From Thalassotalea profundi (lineage in GTDB: Bacteria; Pseudomonadota; Gammaproteobacteria; Enterobacterales; Alteromonadaceae), in the NCBI RefSeq assembly GCF_014653195.1, contig NZ_BNAH01000002.1, forward strand, positions 186,377-250,376: a stretch of 64,000 nucleotides of DNA. The letters are read 5' to 3'. Each line of letters begins with the position of its first letter. Position 1 is the stretch's first letter. This document shows, in pieces, positions 8,402 through 17,971 of the stretch. The notes beneath the pieces were generated by a model. The model ran no database searches and was not told the origin of the DNA. It saw nothing but the letters and a program-made list of their open reading frames with translations. Position numbers and translations under genes: made by a program.

Positions 8402-10447
8402 TTAAGCATAGTAATCAACACCAGTTGCTGAAGCTTTATACAAATTAGCATTTGCAACTAGTGCCTGTTGACTTTCAAGCTCTCCAGAATTACCGTCATC
8501 AAAATGACGACCTTGCCCAGAATTTCCACTTTCGCTACTTGTTTGCTGCTGTTGTTGTTCAACATTAGCATCTCCTACGTCAACACCATTTTGTGCTAAC
8601 ATATCTCTTAATTTTCCCATATTTTGGTCTAGGGCATCTTTAGCTTGCTGATTTTGTACAATAAAGCTAACAGCTGCTTGCTCATTTTGCAGATTAACTT
8701 TTACGTGCATGCTACCTAACTCAGGGGGATCTAAGCGAATTTCAACTTGTTGCAATTTTTGACTGATCATAACCATCACTTTATCTTTCACTGCAGCGCT
8801 AAAATCTTTTCGATAAATTGAAATTGCCTCGTTATGAAGATTTAGTGTTTTTTTCTGTGTCATTGCATCAATAGCATCACTGGCTGCTTTTTCAATAACT
8901 TGTGAAGCAGCTTGTGCTTCGGCTTGTACAAAACTCGTTGAGTGAATATTATTATGCGGATTAATTTCTATCGGTTTAAATACAGAAGTTTCTTTACTTG
9001 AAAATGCCGATATAGCATGTTTATTATCTGAAACAACAGCTTCTTGTTGAATACGTTTATCCATATTCAGATCTAACTTATCCTCGGATTCCGTCATTTC
9101 TAATGTTTCTGCATCCGCTATATTAATAGTTTTTGTCTCACTATTAGGCTTACCTTGATCAGAGTGTCCATTTTTTTGATTATTGGTGTCACTATTATTG
9201 TTATTATTCTGACCTAACTGCTGAGTTATGTTTACGCGTTCGGATAAGTTACTACTATCTTTAGTCTGATAGCTGTTAGTAGAAAAATCTTTAATAACTT
9301 CAACACCTTTTGCTGATACTGCCGACTGTTCTACTTCTGTGGACGCGAAATCTAAGCCTTCATTATTTTTTTTAGACTCAATAACTACTTTCTCGTTTTG
9401 ATTATTAGCCGATACTTTTTCATTTTTTTTATCAGTATTTATATCAAGACCTTTATCACTTAATACTTTAGCTTGTTGTGATGTTTTATTATCATTTGCT
9501 TCACTTGTAGCAAGATCACTACTCTCGTCTATAGATTCAACATTACTTTCAATTGAACGTGTGTCTGTAATTTTAGCGTGCCCCGCTAACTCACCTTCCT
9601 TACTTAAATTTTTGGAAGAAAGAGATACAATATTTTGTCCATTGAGATCTTCTTTATTTTTTCCACTCTTTGCAGACAATGTGCTCTGTTCCATAGTTTC
9701 CACAAGCTCACCTTCAAAATCAGTAACTTGGGGTGATATAGAAATCGATTTATTTTTTGCCTCTTTTGACGCTTTAGACTCATATTTAATCGCAGTGTCT
9801 AATTGCTTAATCTCTTCGGAAGACGTATCGCCTGAAAACTTTTCTTTTAATTTAGCTAACTCTTTTTCAGATAAAGTACTCATCTGTGCTAACATTTTTG
9901 CTAACTTAGACTCCTCAGTTGTAGACATTCTTTTGTCATCTGTCGGGGTATGATCTGTCGATATTCCCTCTGAAGCTTCTAGCATAGCTAAAAGCTTCAG
10001 GTGCTCTGCTTGTTCTGTATTTTTTATATTCTCTTGCGTTGTTGCACTTTTATCCAGAGTATTTGATGCCGTATCAGCATTGACTTTATCTTTACTCTCC
10101 GTTGTTTGGCTCTCTTTTTCTGTCACTAAGTTATCATTATCTTGGGCTTCAATATCATGTTCAGCACGTTGAGCATCAATTGCTTCACTCTCTATATTTT
10201 CATGATTAAGAGATTCATCAGTTTCGGTAATTGATTGACGAGATCCCGTTGTTGAAGCAACTGATGAGTCATTTTTATTGCCGCTTTTAGGATTACTTTT
10301 GCCACGAGCAGCTTGTTGATGCTGATTAATTAAGTCTGAAAATTTACTCGAACTGTCGTTCCATGGTCCTAAAGAGGAGTTAGAACTAACTGTTGATTTA
10401 TCAGTAGCTTGTATACTATCTATGGATAAAACATTCATTGGTGACAT
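8402..10447 (-). CDS. fliK: FliK, hook-length control protein
   Basis: FliK is the secreted ruler that measures hook length and switches FlhB specificity. The recognisable part is the C-terminal Flg_hook domain (from about residue 565): VEIRLDPPELGSMHVKV, followed by a Gln/Gly-rich tail. Residues 1-550 are low-complexity, rich in Ser, Asp, Glu, Asn and Lys with few hydrophobics, as in other long FliK proteins of marine bacteria. The start is placed at the ATG at 10447 because an AGAAGG ribosome site lies 6 bases upstream. The frame stays open 22 codons further, but that extension is hydrophobic and lacks a site. At 681 residues it is long compared with the ~400 of Salmonella. Confidence 0.93.
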   Translation of the reverse strand: MSPMNVLSIDSIQATDKSTVSSNSSLGPWNDSSSKFSDLINQHQQAARGKSNPKSGNKNDSSVASTTGSRQSITETDESLNHENIESEAIDAQRAEHDIEAQDNDNLVTEKESQTTESKDKVNADTASNTLDKSATTQENIKNTEQAEHLKLLAMLEASEGISTDHTPTDDKRMSTTEESKLAKMLAQMSTLSEKELAKLKEKFSGDTSSEEIKQLDTAIKYESKASKEAKNKSISISPQVTDFEGELVETMEQSTLSAKSGKNKEDLNGQNIVSLSSKNLSKEGELAGHAKITDTRSIESNVESIDESSDLATSEANDNKTSQQAKVLSDKGLDINTDKKNEKVSANNQNEKVVIESKKNNEGLDFASTEVEQSAVSAKGVEVIKDFSTNSYQTKDSSNLSERVNITQQLGQNNNNNSDTNNQKNGHSDQGKPNSETKTINIADAETLEMTESEDKLDLNMDKRIQQEAVVSDNKHAISAFSSKETSVFKPIEINPHNNIHSTSFVQAEAQAASQVIEKAASDAIDAMTQKKTLNLHNEAISIYRKDFSAAVKDKVMVMISQKLQQVEIRLDPPELGSMHVKVNLQNEQAAVSFIVQNQQAKDALDQNMGKLRDMLAQNGVDVGDANVEQQQQQTSSESGNSGQGRHFDDGNSGELESQQALVANANLYKASATGVDYYA

Positions 10448-10595
10448 AACAAACCTTCTAATGAAGTAAAAACAAAAAGTAACAATATAACAAGTAAAAC
10501 TCAGTCTATTCACTTGCCTTCCTCACTAGCTATACAATTATCGTTCCATTATTTATTTCCAGTATAAAAAGGTAAGTTATCATTAAGAAATTACT

Positions 10596-11039
10596 TTAGC
10601 GTACACCACGACGAACATACTGTTGGGTTGAAAATTCATCAAGCATGTTCTGTTCACGTTTATTATTAATTTTTTCTTGTACTTTTATTTTTTGTTGTTG
10701 TAAATGCTCTACTGCTTTCACTTTTTGTCGCTGTGTTAACCATTGACTTTTACGCTGTTCAACTAATGCTTTAGCCTGTTTTATAGCTATTTCAACTTGC
10801 TCAGCGGCGTTATCTAATTTAGCGATAAAAGCATGAAAATGGCGATAGGTTGCACTATCAATTCCTTCAAGCGATCTTTGATCTAGCCTTCTCATATATT
10901 CTAAACGGTAATCACCAACATTTTGTAGACGTAATAAGTTCTGTTGATAGTCTTGCTCAGCTATTTGTAATTGCTGTGCAGCTTTTCTTTCTTTGTCGTA
11001 CTCATATTTATATAAAATATTTAACTGTTGTAATGACAT
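10596..11039 (-). CDS. fliJ: FliJ, export chaperone-escort protein
   Basis: FliJ is a small coiled-coil protein that inserts into the FliI hexamer like the F-ATPase gamma stalk and links it to FlhA. The 147-residue product is entirely predicted helix, rich in Gln, Lys and Glu with long heptad-like runs, and has the family-typical LQQLNILYKYEYDKERKAA start. It follows fliI after 7 bases. Sequence conservation in this family is low, so position is half of the evidence. Confidence 0.93.
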   Translation of the reverse strand: MSLQQLNILYKYEYDKERKAAQQLQIAEQDYQQNLLRLQNVGDYRLEYMRRLDQRSLEGIDSATYRHFHAFIAKLDNAAEQVEIAIKQAKALVEQRKSQWLTQRQKVKAVEHLQQQKIKVQEKINNKREQNMLDEFSTQQYVRRGVR

Positions 11040-11046
11040 AGTATTC

Positions 11047-12417
11047 TTAATTTACCGGCTTATTAGCATTGCTTTGGGCATGAGCTTGTGCTGCCTGTAA
11101 AATTTCTTGTAGCTGACTAAGACTTTGATCATATGGAATAACTTCATGCATTTTTTGCTGTAAGAAAAAATTAATCACAGGGTTAAGCTCTATTGCATGA
11201 TCGATTCTAGGGTCATTACCACGTGTATAAGCACCAATTGAAATTAAATCTTTATTTTGTTGATATAACGAATACATTTGTCGTAACTGTCTTGCTAATT
11301 GCTGATGTTCTTCACTAGTAACCATTGGCATTACTCGACTAATTGAACCTTCAATATCAACTGCGGGATAATGTCCTGCATCAGCTAAGTCTCGTGATAA
11401 AACGATATGACCATCTAAAATGGCACGAGCAGCGTCGGCTATAGGATCTTGTAAATCATCGCCTTCGGTGAGAACCGTAAAAAATGCAGTTATTGAGCCT
11501 TGACCAACACCCCCATTTCCCGCTCGTTCTACTAATTGTGGCAACTTTGAAAAGACAGATGGTGGATAACCTTTAGTTGCTGGTGGCTCTCCTACTGCTA
11601 AAGCAATTTCACGCTGTGCTTGTGCATATCGAGTTAAAGAATCAATAAGTAGTAATACATTAAGCCCTTGATCACGAAAATACTCACTAATTTGTACTGC
11701 CGTTTCACAACCTTTTAAGCGCATTAAAGGAGAATTATCAGCTGGCGCTGCCACAACAACGGAACGAGTGCGTCCTTGCTCTCCCAATATTTCTTCAATA
11801 AACTCTTTTACTTCTCGGCCACGCTCTCCCACTAAACCCACTACAATTACATCGGCAGTAGTACCTTTAGTCATCATCCCCAACAAAACACTTTTACCAA
11901 CCCCCGAACCAGCAAATAACCCCATTCGCTGACCTTTTCCTACCGTAAGAAAGCTATTAATTGAACGTACACCGACATCTAAAGGCTCACTTATTGCTCG
12001 TCTAGCTAAAGGATTTATAAGTTGCGTATTGTAAGAAGCTGCTTCATCAATTTTAATAGGTCCTTTACCATCTATAGGTTTACCTACCCCATCAATAACA
12101 CGACCGAGTAAGTCCATAGACAATGGTACGCGAGATTTACTGCTAACAGGTACAACGCGAGCACCTGGTAATACACCGCGTAAACTTATTTCTGGCATTA
12201 AGTAGGTAGTATCACCTGAAAATCCAACCACTTCTGCGATCAAATCGCCTTGCGCAGTTTCCACTAAGCATTGGCTACCAACAGATGCTTTTACACCAAC
12301 GGCCTCTAATGTTAAACCAACAACTCTCACTAATCGACCAGCAACAGACAGTTGATGCTTATGCACATAACGCTGGCAATTATCAAGTCGGTTAGTCAGT
12401 TTTTGGATATCAAACAT
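11047..12417 (-). CDS. fliI: FliI, flagellar export ATPase
   Basis: FliI is the hexameric ATPase of the flagellar export apparatus, related to F1-beta. The 456-residue protein has the Walker A motif [15 protein letters not shown] (about 168-182), a Walker B region [19 protein letters not shown] (about 253-271) with the catalytic-Glu context [16 protein letters not shown], and the [15 protein letters not shown] segment. The N-terminal beta-barrel and C-terminal helical domain are full length. It sits between fliH and fliJ in the fliEFGHIJ operon. Confidence 0.97.
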   Translation of the reverse strand: MFDIQKLTNRLDNCQRYVHKHQLSVAGRLVRVVGLTLEAVGVKASVGSQCLVETAQGDLIAEVVGFSGDTTYLMPEISLRGVLPGARVVPVSSKSRVPLSMDLLGRVIDGVGKPIDGKGPIKIDEAASYNTQLINPLARRAISEPLDVGVRSINSFLTVGKGQRMGLFAGSGVGKSVLLGMMTKGTTADVIVVGLVGERGREVKEFIEEILGEQGRTRSVVVAAPADNSPLMRLKGCETAVQISEYFRDQGLNVLLLIDSLTRYAQAQREIALAVGEPPATKGYPPSVFSKLPQLVERAGNGGVGQGSITAFFTVLTEGDDLQDPIADAARAILDGHIVLSRDLADAGHYPAVDIEGSISRVMPMVTSEEHQQLARQLRQMYSLYQQNKDLISIGAYTRGNDPRIDHAIELNPVINFFLQQKMHEVIPYDQSLSQLQEILQAAQAHAQSNANKPVN

Positions 12418-12455
12418 TAAATTAAGACCGTAGTTTTTTGACGTTTATGTCATTT

Positions 12456-13253
12456 TTACTGATGTAAAGCATCTTGCAAAAATGAGTCCAACACTTCTTT
12501 TAATTTAGTTTCTAAAGTGAGATCGATATTGGATGTGCTGTTTTCTATTTGGCAACCACCTGGGGTAAGTTGAGGGGCTGCTAATAAACGCCAACCTTGC
12601 TCAGTAATAACGTCAGCAGGTACTTCTTTTTCAATTAACTTGATATCATCGGGATGCAATAATATTTGAGTTTGCGCTTCTTGAACAGGTAGGGCTTTCA
12701 TACCTGCTTTTATCGCTGAAAGAATAATTTCAGGGTTCATTTTTGTTTCATGCAAAGTTACAGCTTCTGTTAGTTTGACTACTAGTTGCAATAATTGCTG
12801 TTCAACATGACTTTCTACCACTTTCATAGGCTGATGTAACTGCTCTATAAGTTGTTGCCACTGCTGAGTTAGTTTTTCAATTTCTTCTTTTCCTTGCGCT
12901 AACCCCTGTTCTAGTCCATCTTCATGTCCTTTAGTCACACCTTCTTCATGGCCCGATTTCAGGCCTTTCTCAAAGCCGGCAGTAAAACCTTCTTCTTTCC
13001 CTTGATTAAAGCCTTCTTCATGGGCTGCTTGTCTGATTGATTCAATTTCATCAGCAGTTAACGGAGCAAGTACCGGCTCATCTACTTCTGGTGGTTCATA
13101 AACCCAAGTAGATTTTTTACCAAATGCATTGGTTTTTTCATTTTCCACTGATGTCTCTTGAGTGACATCCGGTAACGACCACACATCAAGGTCTTGGTCA
13201 TCAGATAACTTTACTACCTGTTCTAATGAGTTGTTTGAATTGAAGTTTTTCAT
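12456..13253 (-). CDS. fliH: FliH, regulator of the FliI ATPase
   Basis: FliH dimers hold FliI and anchor it to FliN in the C-ring. In the 265-residue protein the central region (about 90-145) is a run of GxxxG-like repeats (EEGFNQGKEEGFTAGFEKG and on), the signature of the FliH family. A C-terminal FliI-binding domain with VKLTEAVTLHE and LLHPDDIKLIEKE follows. The N-terminal 85 residues are acidic and poorly conserved. It lies between fliG (38-base gap) and fliI (38-base gap). Confidence 0.95.
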   Translation of the reverse strand: MKNFNSNNSLEQVVKLSDDQDLDVWSLPDVTQETSVENEKTNAFGKKSTWVYEPPEVDEPVLAPLTADEIESIRQAAHEEGFNQGKEEGFTAGFEKGLKSGHEEGVTKGHEDGLEQGLAQGKEEIEKLTQQWQQLIEQLHQPMKVVESHVEQQLLQLVVKLTEAVTLHETKMNPEIILSAIKAGMKALPVQEAQTQILLHPDDIKLIEKEVPADVITEQGWRLLAAPQLTPGGCQIENSTSNIDLTLETKLKEVLDSFLQDALHQ

Positions 13254-13291
13254 TTTCTTAACAACTTTTATTTACGAATAATTGACAGGAG

Positions 13292-14338
13292 TTATAGGAA
13301 TTCATCACCACCACCGGCACCACCTAGCATAATTTCACCCGCATCAGATAAGCGACGAGCTATTGACAATATTTCTTTTTGAGCTGCTTCCACTTCACTA
13401 ATACGTACAGGTCCCATGGCTTCTAAATCATCAGCCATCATTTCCGCGGCACGTTTAGACATATTTTTCATTATTTTTTCTTTCAACACTTCGTCAGCAC
13501 CTTTGATTGCTTTCATGAGTGCATCTTGTTGAACTTCACGTAAAATCGCCTGAATACCTCTATCATCGACATCTGCAAGGTTTTCAAAGACAAACATTAA
13601 ATCTTGAATCTGTTGACTCATTTCTTCATCATGTTCGCGAATTGCATCCATTAATACGCCCTCAATATTAGTATCAAGGTAGTTCATAATATCAGCAGCA
13701 GCTTTTAAGCCGCCCATCTTCGCTGCTTGCGCACCCGCCTGACCTGCAAATTGTTTTTCCATGATTTCATTTAGTTCTTGTAAAGCGGCTGGTTGAACTT
13801 CTTCTAAATTAGCAATGCGCATCATAAGGTCAAGGCGCACTTTATCAGCAAATTGACTCATAATTTCTGCTGATTGTTCTGGTTCTAAATAAGACAGTAC
13901 AATGGTTTGAATCTGAGGATGTTCATTACGAATGATATTAGCTACTTGCTTAGAGTCCATCCATTTTAATGAATCTAAACCTTTAGCTCCGCCTCCCATT
14001 ACAATTTGATCTATTAGGTTACCAGCTTTATCTTCACCTAATGCCGCTGTTAAAGCTCGACGAACAAACTCTTCGCTTTGGAACCCTATCGTACTGAAAT
14101 TTTGAATTTCATTAATAAACAGCTTATGGACTGCGGTGATTTTTTCTTGAGTAAAATCTTCCATAGCCGCCATGACCATACCAACTTGCTGAACTTGCTT
14201 TGGCTCAAGGTGCTTTAAAATTTGCGCAGCGTCTTCTTCTGATAAGCTTAATAGCAGAATGGCAGCTTTTTCTGTACCGTCTAATTTATCAACATCAAAA
14301 CCAACCGGTGCAGTCATTGTTTGGGTTTCATCACTCAT
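13292..14338 (-). CDS. fliG: FliG, motor torque and switch protein
   Basis: FliG sits on the MS ring and its C-terminal charged helix meets the stator to make torque. The 348 residues comprise the FliGN domain starting GTEKAAILLLSLSEEDAAQ, the middle domain with the EHPQIQTIVLSYL motif (about 133-145), and the C-terminal domain with DLMFVFENLADVDDRGIQAILREV and charged torque residues. The start overlaps the end of fliF by 8 bases, indicating translational coupling. Confidence 0.97.
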   Translation of the reverse strand: MSDETQTMTAPVGFDVDKLDGTEKAAILLLSLSEEDAAQILKHLEPKQVQQVGMVMAAMEDFTQEKITAVHKLFINEIQNFSTIGFQSEEFVRRALTAALGEDKAGNLIDQIVMGGGAKGLDSLKWMDSKQVANIIRNEHPQIQTIVLSYLEPEQSAEIMSQFADKVRLDLMMRIANLEEVQPAALQELNEIMEKQFAGQAGAQAAKMGGLKAAADIMNYLDTNIEGVLMDAIREHDEEMSQQIQDLMFVFENLADVDDRGIQAILREVQQDALMKAIKGADEVLKEKIMKNMSKRAAEMMADDLEAMGPVRISEVEAAQKEILSIARRLSDAGEIMLGGAGGGDEFL

Positions 14339-16052
14339 CTTCGTTCAACCAACTTTTAACAACTTGCGACGATAATTCAGGTTCGTTAGCCACTAAAGCA
14401 CGAACCGCTTTTAGTATATCTTCATCTCGATGAAGGTCTGGTAACTGTAAACTACCATCTGGTGCAAAACCAACAGCTCCCGCATCAAACTCTGATGTCA
14501 GCATATCCATGGTTTCATCACCTAAATCAATATGACTATCAAGTGATTTGTCACCGTATTCAGATGGCGATTGATCTGGATAAATTAAGCGTTTTAACAT
14601 CGGACGCACTACAGCTAAGATTAGCACAATGATGACTAAACCGCCCATGCCTAACTTTAAGGCTTTCCAAAACCAAGGTTCTTCATAGAATTCAGGTTCG
14701 ACAACTTCAGGCTCAGCAATACGAGAAAATGGTAATGTCACCACCTCTAAAGTATCACCTCTTTGCATATTAAAGCCAATACTACCTTGAAGTAAGCGAC
14801 GTATATTTGACAGTTCTTGTACTGAGCGTGGTGATTGATCTACTTGACCTTCAGCGTTCACATTATTGATGTAATCTAATGCAACCGACACACTAATACG
14901 ACGAATAACACCTGTTTGCTGTTTAACATAACTAATAGATTCATCAAGCTCGTAATTTTTAGTCGATTCTAAATGATTACTACTGGGCATTGATTTTTGC
15001 TGGCCACCACCTGCATTTTCTGGAATATCTGAATCTAAAGGAGGTTGATTAGTTAACGCGCCTGGAATACCACCTAAAGCCCCCCCAATAGTATTATTTT
15101 CTACTTTCATTTCACTACGAAGTGCAGGTAAGTCTGGATTATAACGACGTTGTGTTTCTTCAGTATTGGTAAAGTCCATAGTTACATCGACTTGCGCGGT
15201 ATAATTACCTAAACCTACGACGGGAATCAATATGGTATCAAGCTTATCCATATATTCTTTTTCACGTTTTTGTTCTATTTCAAATTCTTTTCTTGAACGA
15301 GATGAAATCGAGTCTTGGGAGCCTGAATTAAGTAAGCGACCATTTTGATCAGTTACCGTCACTCTGTTGGGATCAAGGTTTTGAACAGCTGACGCAACGA
15401 TATCAACGACAGAATCAACCTCTTCTTCTGATAACAATCTTCCTCTTTGCATAGTTAAAACAACTGTTGCAGAAGGTGAACTTTTACGTTTTGCAAAAAC
15501 ATTTTCACGTGGAATTGCTAATAACACCTTAGCACGTGATACTTTTTGTAGCTCTTCAATTGTTCTTGCTAATTGCTGTTCTCGGGAGTGTTTTAAGCGC
15601 TCACTTTCTAAGCGTTGGCTTACACCAAACCCCATATCTTGCATAATAATTTCATTACCTTCTTCAGGTTGTTCATCTAAACCTTCACGAGCAAGTAATA
15701 ATTTTACATTTTGATATTCATCAACCCGAACTGAAATAGTGTTATTTTCTTGAATATATTCAACTTTGTTGGCATCAAGAAAATCCATGGTTTTGATGAG
15801 TTGTTCGGTAGGCTGTTTAGATAAGAAGCGAAATTCAGGCTGATTTGCCCATAAGATAACAAATACAGCAATAGCTAAACATATAGCTAAAGCCATAATT
15901 AAAGTTAGCTGACGCAATACATCAACATTGCCCATTGCTGCAGCAAAACCTGATTTTTGCTCCTCAATATCTGACTCGCCATTATCGTTATCATTGACAA
16001 CTAGATCTGTACTAGTATCTGATGAAACCATTGCTGTATTGGTATCTGCCAC
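14331..16052 (-). CDS. fliF: FliF, MS-ring protein
   Basis: FliF builds the MS ring in the inner membrane. The 573-residue protein has an N-terminal membrane helix (about 47-67), ring-building motifs in the periplasmic domain (LLAREGLDEQP, RLESERLKHSREQQLARTIE, ATVVLTMQRGRLLSEEEV), a second membrane helix around 465-485, and a cytoplasmic tail ending VVKSWLNED, the FliG-binding peptide. The long linker around residues 330-365 (Gly/Pro/Ser-rich) is normal. It lies 51 bases after fliE. Confidence 0.97.
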   Translation of the reverse strand: MADTNTAMVSSDTSTDLVVNDNDNGESDIEEQKSGFAAAMGNVDVLRQLTLIMALAICLAIAVFVILWANQPEFRFLSKQPTEQLIKTMDFLDANKVEYIQENNTISVRVDEYQNVKLLLAREGLDEQPEEGNEIIMQDMGFGVSQRLESERLKHSREQQLARTIEELQKVSRAKVLLAIPRENVFAKRKSSPSATVVLTMQRGRLLSEEEVDSVVDIVASAVQNLDPNRVTVTDQNGRLLNSGSQDSISSRSRKEFEIEQKREKEYMDKLDTILIPVVGLGNYTAQVDVTMDFTNTEETQRRYNPDLPALRSEMKVENNTIGGALGGIPGALTNQPPLDSDIPENAGGGQQKSMPSSNHLESTKNYELDESISYVKQQTGVIRRISVSVALDYINNVNAEGQVDQSPRSVQELSNIRRLLQGSIGFNMQRGDTLEVVTLPFSRIAEPEVVEPEFYEEPWFWKALKLGMGGLVIIVLILAVVRPMLKRLIYPDQSPSEYGDKSLDSHIDLGDETMDMLTSEFDAGAVGFAPDGSLQLPDLHRDEDILKAVRALVANEPELSSQVVKSWLNEDE

Positions 16053-16103
16053 GTTACGTCTCCGCTTTCAATTGATGCTTATATATTGCGTTGTTTAGTA
16101 ACA

Positions 16104-16454
16104 CTAAACTGGCATACTCATTATTTCTTTGTAGGCTTCCACAAATTTATTGCGAACCTGTACTGTTGCGTCAAATGCGACACTTGATTTTGAAGCCGCT
16201 ATCATAGTGTCAGCTAACGTCACACTACGATCGCCCATTTCAAAGGCGGTGCGTTTAGCCCCAGTCTCTTGTTGAAGTTCATTAACCGTATTAACCGCAT
16301 CTTTTAACATTGAAGCAAAGTTAGATGTTGAATTATTTGCAGGTGTTACGGCATTGACGAGATCACTATTAGCCTCTACAGGAAAACGTTTTCCTGTTGC
16401 TTCTAACGACATGCTTTGCATTTGCGTATAGAGTGAATTTGCTTTGATATCCAT
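16104..16454 (-). CDS. fliE: FliE, MS-ring/rod junction protein
   Basis: FliE is the small rod-base protein that links the MS ring to the rod and is among the first exported proteins. The 116-residue product ends with the conserved region RSVTLADTMIAASKSSVAFDATVQVRNKFVEAY-type helix pair and the MSMPV terminus. It is the first gene of the fliEFGHIJ run and has a sigma-54 box 53-68 bases upstream. Confidence 0.95.
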   Translation of the reverse strand: MDIKANSLYTQMQSMSLEATGKRFPVEANSDLVNAVTPANNSTSNFASMLKDAVNTVNELQQETGAKRTAFEMGDRSVTLADTMIAASKSSVAFDATVQVRNKFVEAYKEIMSMPV

Positions 16455-16506
16455 AACCTACTCTCTTGTGTCAATTTATTGTTTAATTAACGATTAAGAG
16501 TAGTAA

Positions 16507-16522
16507 AGCAAGCTTGATGCCA
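16507..16522 (-). promoter_or_regulatory. Sigma-54 promoter of the fliEFGHIJ operon
   Basis: The minus strand reads TGGCATCAAGCTTGCT, matching TGGCAY-N5-TTGCW fully. It lies between the flrC terminator and the fliE start, leaving about 40 bases of leader. In the Vibrio scheme FlrC or FlrA activates such promoters; which one acts here cannot be told from sequence. Confidence 0.85.
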
Positions 16523-16549
16523 AGAAATCCAAATAGTAAAGACAATAAA

Positions 16550-16583
16550 AAATGACACCTAACCTATTGATTATGTGTCATTT
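16550..16583 (-). terminator. Terminator of the flrABC unit
   Basis: A perfect 9-base inverted repeat (AAATGACAC / GTGTCATTT, 16550-16558 and 16575-16583) lies downstream of flrC. Read on the minus strand it is followed by a run of Ts, the form of an intrinsic terminator, with a 16-base loop. It separates flrC from the fliE promoter. Confidence 0.75.
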
Positions 16584-16620
16584 AAAAATTTGAAACATCT
16601 CTTAAATATATGTATTTAAC

Positions 16621-17961
16621 TTAAGCTGGGATTTGGATTCCACTATCTCGCATACGTGCAATTTTATAACGTAGTGTTCGTGGGCTAATACCTAATCGTT
16701 CGGCTACCGCTTTACGACTCCCATGACAAGCATGTAAAGTATCTAAAATAATTTGATGCTCTTGTAATTTTAATTCACTACCTAATTTATCCTCTGTTAG
16801 CTGCGACTCAACAGGATCGGTAACAATTGCAGTATCAAAATTTTCAATTAAAATATCTGCCGCATCAATTTTATGTTCACTATGTAAAATAAGTGCCCGT
16901 TGCATTACATTATCAAGCTCACGAACATTACCTGGCCAATGATAAGCCATCAATTTGCTACGTGCTGATGCGGTAAAATCCGGTATAACTTTCCCATTTT
17001 TTTGACAAACGCGTTCAATTATATGTTTTGCTAGTGGAAATATATCATCGCGACGCTCTGCTAATGGTAACCAAGTTAAAGGAAATACATTTAGACGATA
17101 GTACAAATCTTCTCTAAAAATACCTTCTTTTACTGCTTCACGTAGATCTCTGTTACTAGTTGCAATAACACGCACATCTAATTGAATTGTTTTACGCCCG
17201 CCAAGTCGCTCAACCTCACGCTCTTGAAGTACACGTAAAATTTTTGCTTGTAGACCTAAATCCATCTCTGTAATTTCATCAAGTAAAATTGTGCCGCCTT
17301 GCGCCTGTTCAAATTTACCCGGACATGCTTGTACAGCTCCAGTAAACGCACCTTTTTCATAACCAAATAACGTGGCCTCTAGCATATTTTCAGGTATAGC
17401 TGCACAGTTAATTGCCACAAAAGGTTTAAGTGCTCTAGCTGAGTGTTTATGTACATATTGCGCAAGTACCTCTTTGCCTGAACCACTAGGACCAAGCACC
17501 ATAACTGAAGCATCCGTAGTGGCCACTTTACGTGCTAAGTTGAGTAATTCAATACTTTGTTTATCTTGTGCAATAGGATCTTCACCATCATTAATATTTA
17601 ATGGCAAATATTGATTGACCATATTAAGTAAAACTTCAGGTGCAAAAGGCTTTGCCATGTAATTACAAGCACCGTCTTTCATTGCTTGTACAGCATCATC
17701 AATAGTGCCGTATGCAGTCATAATTAATACTGGAATTTGTGCATTGGTATTTTTGATGGATTTAAGCAATGAAAGCCCTGACATGCCGCCCATTTGTACA
17801 TCACTAACAATTAAATCAATCTGATGGTTTTTTAATAAGAGTAAAGCTTCTTCACCAGACTCAGCTTCAATACAGTGGTAACCAGCAATGGCCAAAGTAT
17901 CAATTAATGCCTCTCTTAATCCGGCATCATCTTCTACCACTAAGATTTTACTTTGATTCAT
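16621..17961 (-). CDS. flrC: FlrC, sigma-54 response regulator for middle flagellar genes
   Basis: FlrC (FleR in Pseudomonas) is the response regulator that, phosphorylated by FlrB, activates sigma-54 promoters of basal-body, hook and one flagellin gene. The 446 residues show a receiver domain with acidic pocket VVEDD and phospho-Asp in LIVSDVQMGG (near residue 54). An AAA+ domain follows with Walker A GPSGSGKE, the sigma-54-contacting GAFTGA loop and the B motif GGTILLDEI. A Fis-type helix-turn-helix ends it (RKAVAERLGISPRTLRYKI). It follows flrB after 10 bases. Confidence 0.95.
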   Translation of the reverse strand: MNQSKILVVEDDAGLREALIDTLAIAGYHCIEAESGEEALLLLKNHQIDLIVSDVQMGGMSGLSLLKSIKNTNAQIPVLIMTAYGTIDDAVQAMKDGACNYMAKPFAPEVLLNMVNQYLPLNINDGEDPIAQDKQSIELLNLARKVATTDASVMVLGPSGSGKEVLAQYVHKHSARALKPFVAINCAAIPENMLEATLFGYEKGAFTGAVQACPGKFEQAQGGTILLDEITEMDLGLQAKILRVLQEREVERLGGRKTIQLDVRVIATSNRDLREAVKEGIFREDLYYRLNVFPLTWLPLAERRDDIFPLAKHIIERVCQKNGKVIPDFTASARSKLMAYHWPGNVRELDNVMQRALILHSEHKIDAADILIENFDTAIVTDPVESQLTEDKLGSELKLQEHQIILDTLHACHGSRKAVAERLGISPRTLRYKIARMRDSGIQIPA

Positions 17962-17971
17962 AAGTATTCTC

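Noticed and set aside
9561..9953. 130-codon plus-strand frame opposite fliK
   Set aside because: Opposite a low-complexity acidic/serine-rich coding region; such regions create long antisense frames. No ribosome site.
10520..10560. Sigma-54-like sequence TGGAACGATAATTGTA upstream of fliK (minus strand)
   Set aside because: The -12 GC is GT and the -24 half is altered, so it is below the quality of the other boxes.
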